DNA from: Gyrodactylus bullatarudis
Lineage: Eukaryota; Platyhelminthes; Monogenea; Gyrodactylidea; Gyrodactylidae
Direction of reading: 5' to 3'
Length of the DNA: 64,000 nt
NCBI GenBank assembly: GCA_012064415.1
Contig: SSNU01000231.1
Span: 62,001-126,000 of the forward strand
Shown here in pieces: positions 57,071 to 64,000 of this stretch. The stretch's first letter is position 1. Each line of letters opens with the position of its first letter. The position numbers were made by a program, and so were the translations under genes. The notes beneath the pieces were generated by a model that had not been told where the DNA came from, did no database searches, and saw only the letters and a list, made by a program, of their open reading frames with translations.

Positions 57071-58984
57071 CTATATATATGCTAAACTACTAAGATCAAG
57101 ATTTTCTCTTGTATATTGATCTGCAATAAGTTGCATAAGATTTTTAACCCTTTCTCTACTCTTTTCATAATACAGTTCCTTAATTATTTCATTACTCATA
57201 GCTAGGCCATAGACCAAAATTTTATTCGCATGAATTAGATCATGAGAGATGACTGTATGAAATCCTTCAAACAAGTGATGTTTATACGAATAGGGTTCCT
57301 CTTTTATTTCGGCCGCTTCTCTCAGAATCTTGATTTTATCCTTGACAGTCTTTTTGAATTCTCTATCGAGTATTCGTGTGAACATCAGGACGAGAATTTC
57401 AAGCTGTAATTCAACGTCACATTTTGAAATCATAACGTCACAGGCTTTTGCAAAATCCTCAAGCTCGGTTAGGCAGGAAATGTATTTCATGTAGAAACCG
57501 CCGAGACAATCATTCTTTTTCAACACCTTCACCTCTGTTGGTGTGAACATTATCAGAGCATTACAAATATTTGTATTGTTCAGAAAATACCGATAAGATT
57601 CGAGGAACTTTATCTGACATAAAACTCCTGATGGAAGCATCATTCTTTTTGGATGCAGCATCAAACATTCTCTAAGAGTATCAAGTTTTAAATTTTTTGG
57701 AAAGTTTCTCTTAATAATCCCAAGGAAGAAACAATCTCTAAAATTTTTACCCAACACGTTTTTACTACAGAGGGTAGGAAGTTCCCTGATAAATTCATCC
57801 CGATCAATATTTTCATTAAATATTTGCTCTTCAAGTTTAGTTCCATAAGTTTTACTATCTGGTTCATCTGTGTCACGATTATTATGTTTCTTGAAACTCA
57901 ATTTCAGGGATATATGATGGTCTTTGTGGCCATCAGGATCTTCAGATTCTCCATGAACAGTACATAATATTTTATTTATTGTACAACCTTTGAAGGTAGA
58001 TTCAAATGGATTTGCAAATAATACATCCCCATCAACCGAATCCGAAGTTTCTGAGGGAAGAACCTCAACTGGTATTTTTCCAGCTTTATTCAATCTATCT
58101 GTAATCTCCCTATTCTTGCAGACCAATAAGTAAAGAAGTGCCTTATTGGCCTGTATCAAATCATGAGATAGCGGGGAAAAGGGTTCTGTCAAAAAGTATT
58201 TCTTTATATCAAATAATTCTTCGGCTGTTTCACTCAGTTCTTTGATGACCATGACTTTTTGGTAAAACATTTCTCGGAATTCTTGAAAGAATATCCTGCC
58301 AAACATTAACCAAAATATAGCACGTCTGTTTTCTTTCTCTGTAAACGCTTCTGGGAGTTCTTGACAAGTCTTGTGAAAATGAGCAAATATAACATGGCAT
58401 GATAGGAACTGATAGTAGAATGCTTGAAAACCTTTTAGAGTTTTTTCCATTTTTGCTTCATCTTTGGTCAATTTGAAGAGCAATCCACATATATTAGTCT
58501 CAGTCAAGAATTGATCATAGGCCATGAGTATTTTCAAATCTGTTAGATCATCCGGCCTTATCATGAATCTATCAGAATGAAATTTAAGTAACATGACAAA
58601 CATGCAATAAGGTTTGCTTGACAGTTTGAATAGGCAAAAGAAATTGCAGTCTGTTAGATATGGACCTAATTGTTCTTTATTGACGTATTGAATTAATATT
58701 GGTTCAAAAATTTCTGTTGAAACATTTTTATCTTTGATTTTTGCAACGATCATTTCAAAATTTTCTTTATAATTTATTTTACCACTGTCGACTTGATCTT
58801 CAGAAAGATTAACTGTAGATTCCTCTGCATTTGATCTGCCAAAATCATCCAAAAAGAGACTTCTAATGTGATCTAAATCAAGTTGTTCACATATTGTGCT
58901 TGAGCCATCAGGAAGTTCTTCTCCTTGAAAAATGGTAGATTCTTGATTAACGAATTCTTCTAATGTCTCTGGCAAATCTATCAT
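57071..58984 (-). CDS. Unrecognised 637-aa protein with two repeat units
   Basis: A single-exon intracellular protein (no signal peptide or membrane segment). An acidic N-terminus (1-85) precedes two diverged copies of one largely helical unit, about 104-297 and 410-606. Matching landmarks are: LGPYLTDCNFF / LGKNFRDCFFL; FLTETNICGLLF / FLNNTNICNALI; the Phe/Cys-rich helix FYYQFLSC / FYMKYISC; GRIFFQEFREMFYQKVMVIK / TRILDREFKKTVKDKIKILR; and PLSHDLIQANKALLY / VISHDLIHANKILVY. A polar linker (about 300-400) joins them. I recognise no family; the helical, cysteine-containing units suggest protein binding, but that is inference. AATAAA begins 3 nt after the TAG stop, so the 3' UTR is minimal. The reading frame is long, balanced and clean, so it is very likely a real gene. 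Confidence 0.88.
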   Translation of the reverse strand: MIDLPETLEEFVNQESTIFQGEELPDGSSTICEQLDLDHIRSLFLDDFGRSNAEESTVNLSEDQVDSGKINYKENFEMIVAKIKDKNVSTEIFEPILIQYVNKEQLGPYLTDCNFFCLFKLSSKPYCMFVMLLKFHSDRFMIRPDDLTDLKILMAYDQFLTETNICGLLFKLTKDEAKMEKTLKGFQAFYYQFLSCHVIFAHFHKTCQELPEAFTEKENRRAIFWLMFGRIFFQEFREMFYQKVMVIKELSETAEELFDIKKYFLTEPFSPLSHDLIQANKALLYLLVCKNREITDRLNKAGKIPVEVLPSETSDSVDGDVLFANPFESTFKGCTINKILCTVHGESEDPDGHKDHHISLKLSFKKHNNRDTDEPDSKTYGTKLEEQIFNENIDRDEFIRELPTLCSKNVLGKNFRDCFFLGIIKRNFPKNLKLDTLRECLMLHPKRMMLPSGVLCQIKFLESYRYFLNNTNICNALIMFTPTEVKVLKKNDCLGGFYMKYISCLTELEDFAKACDVMISKCDVELQLEILVLMFTRILDREFKKTVKDKIKILREAAEIKEEPYSYKHHLFEGFHTVISHDLIHANKILVYGLAMSNEIIKELYYEKSRERVKNLMQLIADQYTRENLDLSSLAYI

Positions 58985-59235
58985 AAAAAATTATTATTCA
59001 ATTGAAATAAGGAAGCGCAAATCCCTAAACAAAGCTTAGAAAATGCGAATAAATTTTGCTTCAAACGATTTTTTAATCATACAATTACGCCATTGAGAAT
59101 TTTTAATGTTTATTTTCACTTTCAATATCAAAATATTTTTTTATTTCATTGTTGGTTTCTGTACTCATGAGAAAAAAACGTATATTTTAGTGATAAATGT
59201 TATATTTCGCCGGGTCTTCTAAGACTCTACCCCGG
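58985..59235. other. 5' flank of the 637-aa gene
   Basis: AT-rich; presumed promoter region on the minus strand, no element identified. Confidence 0.3.
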
Positions 59236-59470
59236 TTAAATGTTATTACAATGGATTATTTTGAGCCCTTCCACTGGTTGATTGTGATGTTCAGACATCT
59301 TTAGGCTAGGGAACCAAGTTGAAATTACTTCTGTTCTCAATCTGATAATTGCTTCTATCCAATTGGGGTAGAAAGGAATCCAGGGAATATAACGTTTATC
59401 CCTAAAAAACGTCTGCATTCTTAAACCTTCCTCACGAGTCTTCTTAAACCTCTCAAACCATATTCTTGAT
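59236..59470 (-). other. Possible terminal exon or small gene
   Basis: A minus-strand frame is open for about 77 codons, bounded upstream by a possible acceptor (ATCAAG, near 59465) and ending TAA at 59236. It contains WFERFKKTREEGLRMQTFF, RDKRYIPWIPFYPNWIEAII and LRTEVISTWFPSLKMSEHHN. The tryptophan/proline-rich wording is protein-like and unlike random AT-rich frames. It could be a last exon, or a transposon relic; no domain is recognised. Confidence 0.3.
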
Positions 59471-60141
59471 GAAGTTCGGCAATATTATTTATTATCGTGA
59501 AAATTTTAGTTTCTTTTAGCAGTATCAATCAATGAGATATTTACTTTTAGCAGTTTAGCTGCTACTTTTTGTCAAAAAATTTGCCACCTTTTTGGTGTTC
59601 TAAAATAAAAACGGCTCCAGTATTATTGAGTTGATGATACTGGAGTTGGTATAACTATTAGTTATAGCAATTAATGTTTTAATACTACTAGCAAGAAACT
59701 AAACATCAGTTAAGACTGGGATGTAGAGAGTAGAAATTTTTAAGCAATAAGCGATTTAAAAGTTTCGTTTCTAACATGCTGAGGAAGACTTGCCTTGTAT
59801 TAAGAGATTAGTAATTATTAGGGTCTCAAGTTTCAGAACGCTAAAATGATTTTTTAAGACCTTACCCCCTTCGAACCCGTTAAAATGCAGCTATCGCCTG
59901 AAACTGTAGAGTTCGAAGGGGTTAAAATGACATTTTTCAAAATAAGGTCTTAATTTAAGACCTAACGAAATTTCATGTAAAATGGCGAAACTACTTATAA
60001 TTAAATAAATATGTATTCTTATCAAAATGTAACGTAATGTATGATATTCAAATCTTTCATCATTAAAATTTCTATTTTGATGAAACAATTTTTTGCATCA
60101 CGGAGAAAGAACGCTCAATATAGCATGTTGTACATTGGGCA
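59471..60141. other. Intergenic with a perfect 11-bp hairpin
   Basis: CCCCTTCGAAC (59866-59876) and GTTCGAAGGGG (59911-59921) are perfect inverted copies, 34 nt apart, each followed by GTTAAAATG-like words and flanked by 'aagacctta'/'taaggtctt'. This looks like the core of another miniature element. No gene supported; the minus frame 59891-60088 falls in it. Confidence 0.45.
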
Positions 60142-60145
60142 TTAA

Positions 60146-61091
60146 CCCTTGAATGACAAGTAGAGAAAATTTCACGAACGATAAATGGGGGTTTTATACC
60201 CCCAATGACAAAAACTAAGATTTAAAAACAAATTCGATATTTATTCAGAGCAATTGACACAAATTATTGTCTGGTGATCGCGGCAGGGAAAGCAATCACA
60301 TTTGGCGCATTTTCTATATCCTGTCTTGTCATTTTTTCTAGGACATATACTGCAGCGTTTCTTTCCAGTGACCACTTTTTGAATTTTTTTCGGAGGAATA
60401 CTAGCTAATGAAGATGCAGACGTATCTAGAATTGATTCAATATTTCTTTTGCATGCTCTTTTATGCATTAGACCAATTGCTAAATCTTTCAAGAATATTC
60501 TTCTTGATATTTTACCGTGCTCATCCAGAAAACTTGGTGTTCGTATCGAGAACAATACAAAAGCATTGTATGCAGCAATATCTAGGACATTCCAGAATAA
60601 TGCTAAAAGCCATCTTCTCGTAGGTCTTTTGCCACATTTTGACTTATGAAAGCTTATTGAAACGTCAAAATCATTGTCTTCGTCACTGGAGCTTGTCTCT
60701 TGAAGAATATGGTCTTCATCTTCTGAGGATACATCTGAAAGATCATCATCGCTGTAAATATCAGAAACGAGTTTTCTAGAGAGCACACTGAGTTCGTCTT
60801 TACTCATTGTAAGGGGATAAAATAATGAAAGTAAAGTCTTTCAAATACATAATGCATTACATTTTTATTTGGGGGTATTATACCCCCAGTTACCAAAGGA
60901 GGTATATATTTTTTGCATGAATATAAAATCAAAACCCATTATAGCAACACATATTTTACTATCTAATTAGGAAAATTGATAATCAAATTTAGAATAGCAT
61001 AGTGATTCAGGTTGAAAAAAGAAAAAAAATTATCTAAAAATGTGATGTGAAAGTGATTGGGGGTATATAACCCCCATTTCTCATTCAAGGG
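60146..61091. mobile_element. Non-autonomous piggyBac element with an intact ORF
   Basis: Exact TTAA duplications flank it (60142-60145, 61092-61095). Terminal repeats are CCCTTGAATGACAAG at the left and CCCTTGAATGAGAAA, inverted, at the right. Inside the ends lie G5...C5 palindromes: GGGGGTTTTATACCCCC (near 60187), GGGGGTATTATACCCCC (near 60871) and GGGGGTATATAACCCCC (near 61060). The interior holds the 188-aa minus-strand ORF. It inserted just beside, or into, a 215-bp-family element whose right end continues at 61096. Confidence 0.9.
60241..60807 (-). CDS. piggyBac-derived protein lacking the catalytic domain
   Basis: A 188-aa open frame with an acidic N-terminus typical of piggyBac transposases (SDDDLSDVSSEDEDHILQET, 19-38) joined at about residue 53-58 directly to the C-terminal part: RRWLLALFWNVLDIAAYNAF (64-83), then LGLMHKR-like helix IGLMHKRACK, and a zinc-binding tail with Cys 152, 155, 167, 170, 172, 175, 183, 186 and His178. 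The blocks carrying the three catalytic Asp residues are missing in frame, so it cannot transpose but should keep the DNA-binding tail. Such a product could act as a repressor, or use donor transposase; both are inference. The stop overlaps an AATAAA, as in the piggyBac relic at 15490. A real family member with a deletion is the simplest reading; a spliced or domesticated gene is possible. Confidence 0.8.
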   Translation of the reverse strand: MSKDELSVLSRKLVSDIYSDDDLSDVSSEDEDHILQETSSSDEDNDFDVSISFHKSKCGKRPTRRWLLALFWNVLDIAAYNAFVLFSIRTPSFLDEHGKISRRIFLKDLAIGLMHKRACKRNIESILDTSASSLASIPPKKIQKVVTGKKRCSICPRKNDKTGYRKCAKCDCFPCRDHQTIICVNCSE

Positions 61092-61095
61092 TTAA

Positions 61096-61190
61096 TTAAT
61101 CCAGAAACCTATCAAACTGGTAGAGTTATGAAGGTTCAAAAAATTGGAAAATGGACATATATGTCCATCGGCACCGAAAGAGTTAGAATT
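61096..61190. repeat. Right end of a 215-bp-family piggyBac-like element
   Basis: 'ccagaaacctatcaaactgg', 'tagagttatgaaggttcaaa' and 'acatatatgtccatcggcac' match 48070-48157. The ending is 'gaaagagttagaattatt' rather than a clean TTAA, so this copy is decayed. The 60146-61091 element abuts it. Confidence 0.65.
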
Positions 61191-61649
61191 ATTTGGTGTC
61201 CAGATAAACCACGGGATAAAGCCATCCACTAAGAATTTGTCGCATAAAAATTTGTCAGTATATTCCAAACTTCAAATTAACTAGCCTTATAATCATAATT
61301 CAAAAACTTCCCGTGCACTTATAAAAGGTTGCTTATGAAACAGAAAGGTAAAATGAACTGTTTCTTTACAATTTCTTACTTAAATTGCTGTAATTGAATG
61401 TTTTTCTAGCATCTATACGATCCAGTATACATGCTAAAGTTTAAAACTATACTACTCTCATTTATATTATTCATAGAGTTAGTGTGTTAGACTATAAATT
61501 TAATATACACTGTTGTATAGGATATACAATGTATAATATTTGGGAATGAATTAATTAACTAAGGAAGAAAAAAGACACGTACTTGAAAGAGTTACTAAAT
61601 AAAGATTAATCAAATATTGTACGATGAGCATTATTTTAATGATACACTA
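61191..61649. other. Intergenic, nothing recognised
   Basis: AT-rich; no gene. Confidence 0.35.
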
Positions 61650-61960
61650 AAGTTGGTTGATCTGAAGTTAGGAATCTATGATTTTTATAAAAATCTCAAT
61701 TTTCGGAATCCAAATCATACTGTCTTTTTACACCGTTCGAAGAGAGATTTTCTGAAAAAAAATTTGTTTATTTTTCAAATTTCGATTTAACGCTGAATTC
61801 CTATTTATTTGAATATGAGAGCCGAATATCAACATTGAATTTTCGGCAGATTTTCTAGAGATTTTAAATTATGGAAATTTCATTGATTTTCAAGTAGTGA
61901 AAATGATCAGGAAATCGAAATTCAACTCCCAAACGGTAATGAAATCAATCCCTAGAACAT
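61650..61960. repeat. Foldback family F1, left half
   Basis: Starts AAGTTGGTTGATCTGAAGTT, reaches the conserved loop 'gaaatttcattgattttcaa' and then stops; the matching right tip may be the piece at 62440-62470 ('atcatagattcccaacttca'). Confidence 0.65.
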
Positions 61961-63065
61961 TACAGTTGTGCACCAGTTTTGGTGTGTGAGAATGTGCACG
62001 CCCCAATTTTCCAGCTAAAAATAAGAGTTCGCATTTGAAATCAACTAAAAAGTAGGACAGATTTATTATTTAAAAAATTAATCTTTTGGGCAATTTTTGT
62101 CGTTTTTCTAGTTTCTGGTCACAACTTGTAGAGAATATTCTCCTGATTCAATGAGTACTACTGAGCCCTATTAAATTCGTTCATTAAGTATGGAAACTTT
62201 TGAAAATAAACTTTGAAATTTTAATGAAAAATTAATGCGTCACCCTAATTTACAAGTTGAGCTAAAGCTTCTTACTAATTACGCCTTAAATTTCAGTCAA
62301 AAATTGTTTACGTAAGGTCACATTGTTAAATTAAAAATCAATAAAGAATTCTATCTGAAGTCGTTCTAGTGACTTTGGAAACTTTCCTCAAAAAACTGAG
62401 CTTTTTTTAGGAAGTTCACTGTATTCTGAATTGAGATTTTTCTAGAAATCATAGATTCCCAACTTCATTTCATTTCATTTTAGTTTTTTAATGATATTTT
62501 TGAATTCTATTACTATTATCGTTAAAATAATGTTTTATCTCAACTAAAAATGCTTAAAATTCACATAAAAGTAGTTCCCTATTGCGTACAAGACCAAAGT
62601 AAGGAAAGTGTTTTTTTAGTTTACGAATTACACCTTCTGCACAATAATTAGTTCTTTCCTTACTTCTTCTTGAAAAAAATGATATAATATTAATGGTTAC
62701 AATTAAAGACTAATTGATCTTTAAGTGATTCTCTAAGATGATATAGAATTAATTAAGCTGAAAAAATCGAACTGGAGGAATAAAGAAATCGCATAATTCA
62801 CTGAAATTGAATAGGCTTTTATAAGAATTCCATAATCCCTTATTTTCAGACAAACAAGGAGAACTTGTAAAACCTGTTTGATCTATTCAATTTTAATCAA
62901 TCCCAGCTTCCATGGCCAGACATGTTTAAATTAAAAATTATCAGTTGATAAAGGGGTTTCACTGCCACAAAATTGCATCGGAAAGTAAAGCATAAAATAT
63001 AAAAATTTTTGAGACAGCAAAAAAACTCAAAGTCACATTTCAGGAGGGTTTTTAAACATATTTTT
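61961..63065. other. Intergenic, 3' flank of the last gene
   Basis: AT-rich DNA with an F1 right tip near 62430-62475. It should include the 3' UTR of the 251-aa gene (minus strand). No other gene supported. Confidence 0.4.
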
Positions 63066-63821
63066 TTATCGTAGAGACTCACTGCTAGTTTCATTATGAT
63101 CTGATCTATCATTAGAGTATCCAGGCATGAATGAATTTCCAGTGATTGCATCAAACTCCCATGTCTGATCGAGGATGAATTCGGGATCATTCGAAACTTC
63201 GACAGTATACGTGTGTCTCTCACTACTCGAATTCTCCGAGTTATCAAATAGACTATCCGATTTGTTAGAGAAATTGTTATCACTATGGCCAATATTCTGG
63301 GTTGGCGAGGAGTTGATGAATTTCCCACTGATGAGCTTGCGAAATTGGTTAATTGATTCCATGTCTTGTGGGTAGAGGAAATTTCTCTTTTTCCTTTCAA
63401 CTACAACCCTCTCTTTTGATTGGTTGATTTTTTCCTTTAATTTTAATTTACTCTTGCTAATCGAAAGTGAATCTCTTTTACACTTGTTAAAGGCTAAATT
63501 ATCGAGATCATCCTTAATTAAGTTTGTTGTTTCATCACCATTTATTTCCTTCCGATTATGACTACTATTGGATTTTCTCTTGTTTTTGCAATCACTGATA
63601 ACTCCTCTTGATTGGCTACTTAAATAATAATTGAGACTATTCAGCCAATCTATTGTCTTGAATATTCCATCAGAGTCTGAGTATTTCCTCGATTTCAATA
63701 TTGATAATCCTGGACTTTTTGATTTGGTTGGTAGATCTATTAGTTTGTTGGAAAATCTATTTCCATTTATTACCACGGGAACTTCTGAGCAATCGAAAAT
63801 GTTGTTACTCTCATGTAGCAT
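63066..63821 (-). CDS. Unrecognised polar 251-aa protein
   Basis: A clean minus-strand frame with ATG at 63821, stop TAA at 63066. The product is hydrophilic, rich in Ser, Asn, Lys and Asp, and probably largely disordered. Features: KTIDWLNSLNYYLSSQ (55-70, the one amphipathic stretch), a lysine-rich coiled region SKSKLKLKEKINQSKERVVV followed by ERKKRNF (about 121-147; a possible nuclear signal), FRKLISGKF, then an acidic Ser-rich tail (FDNSENSSSERHT). No signal peptide, membrane segment or known domain. It may be a whole small gene or the last exon of a longer one, as an ATG-proximal intron cannot be excluded at the window edge. Codon usage looks like that of the other host genes; moderate confidence that it is real. 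Confidence 0.65.
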   Translation of the reverse strand: MLHESNNIFDCSEVPVVINGNRFSNKLIDLPTKSKSPGLSILKSRKYSDSDGIFKTIDWLNSLNYYLSSQSRGVISDCKNKRKSNSSHNRKEINGDETTNLIKDDLDNLAFNKCKRDSLSISKSKLKLKEKINQSKERVVVERKKRNFLYPQDMESINQFRKLISGKFINSSPTQNIGHSDNNFSNKSDSLFDNSENSSSERHTYTVEVSNDPEFILDQTWEFDAITGNSFMPGYSNDRSDHNETSSESLR

Positions 63822-64000
63822 AATATGATAATACAGAAGAAGATGTAAGAAGAAAATTTATTATTTTTATCAATTGTTGTTTAGTTTTAGGTTATCACGA
63901 GAGAAATTATTTTTAGAGCATTTACGATAAAAACGTCATTGCAGGCATTACCATCACATAGATCAATAAGTTACTCTCTATTATTTAATAGTAGTCGTCC
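63822..64000. other. 5' flank of the 251-aa gene
   Basis: AT-rich; presumed promoter or upstream intron; cut by the window edge. Confidence 0.3.

Noticed and set aside
62897..63400. A 167-codon minus-strand frame overlapping the last gene
   Set aside because: It overlaps the 251-aa frame out of phase, has no motif and extends into AT-rich 3' flank; the 251-aa frame has the more natural composition.

Overview
This is a strongly AT-rich, gene-poor stretch of a eukaryotic nuclear genome, almost certainly a small invertebrate animal. The evidence is a rhodopsin-type G-protein-coupled receptor (GPCR), GT-AG introns of only about 30-60 nt, no operons, AATAAA signals at or just past stop codons, and the remains of at least seven classes of eukaryotic transposon (Ginger, piggyBac, hAT-like, Penelope, non-LTR LINE, Ty3/gypsy-like, tRNA-derived SINE). 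Phylum cannot be fixed from sequence alone. An arthropod such as a mite, or another compact invertebrate genome, is a guess.

Only five open reading frames are convincing as intact protein-coding units, all on the minus strand: a 549-aa GPCR (39281-40930), a 154-aa secreted cysteine-rich protein (41621-42085), a 637-aa protein built of two diverged copies of one ~210-residue unit (57071-58984), a 188-aa ORF inside a piggyBac deletion derivative (60241-60807), and a 251-aa polar protein at the right edge (63066-63821). A sixth locus (45792-46266, plus strand) is a recently broken gene for a secreted protein whose signal peptide is split by a 61-nt intron.

Layout. 1-5640: dispersed repeats and foldback elements, no convincing gene. 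5641-8311: nested transposons (outer TIR element, hAT-like element, Ginger element, and an 82-bp piggyBac-like miniature element sitting in the hAT target-site duplication). 8312-12187: a near-identical ~590-bp inverted duplication flanking the 3' half of a Penelope element. 14.8-21 kb: piggyBac and Penelope relics. 21-39 kb: foldback elements, a hAT-like miniature element with an AT-hook ORF, a SINE and unassigned AT-rich DNA. 39-42 kb: the two clearest host genes. 42.5-53 kb: LINE relic, a hAT-like element carrying a second Ginger copy, the broken secreted-protein gene, piggyBac miniature elements and the best-preserved Ginger copy (50551-52532). 55-64 kb: foldback elements, a gypsy-like integrase relic, the tandem-repeat protein, the piggyBac derivative and the 251-aa protein.

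The window reads as a transposon graveyard with several recently active cut-and-paste families. The most notable items are three related Ginger-like integrase transposons with TGTT...AACA ends and TATA-type target duplications, a piggyBac derivative that has lost its catalytic domain but kept an open frame for an acidic N-terminus fused to the C-terminal zinc-binding part, and a large family of foldback elements that would give long hairpin RNA if transcribed.
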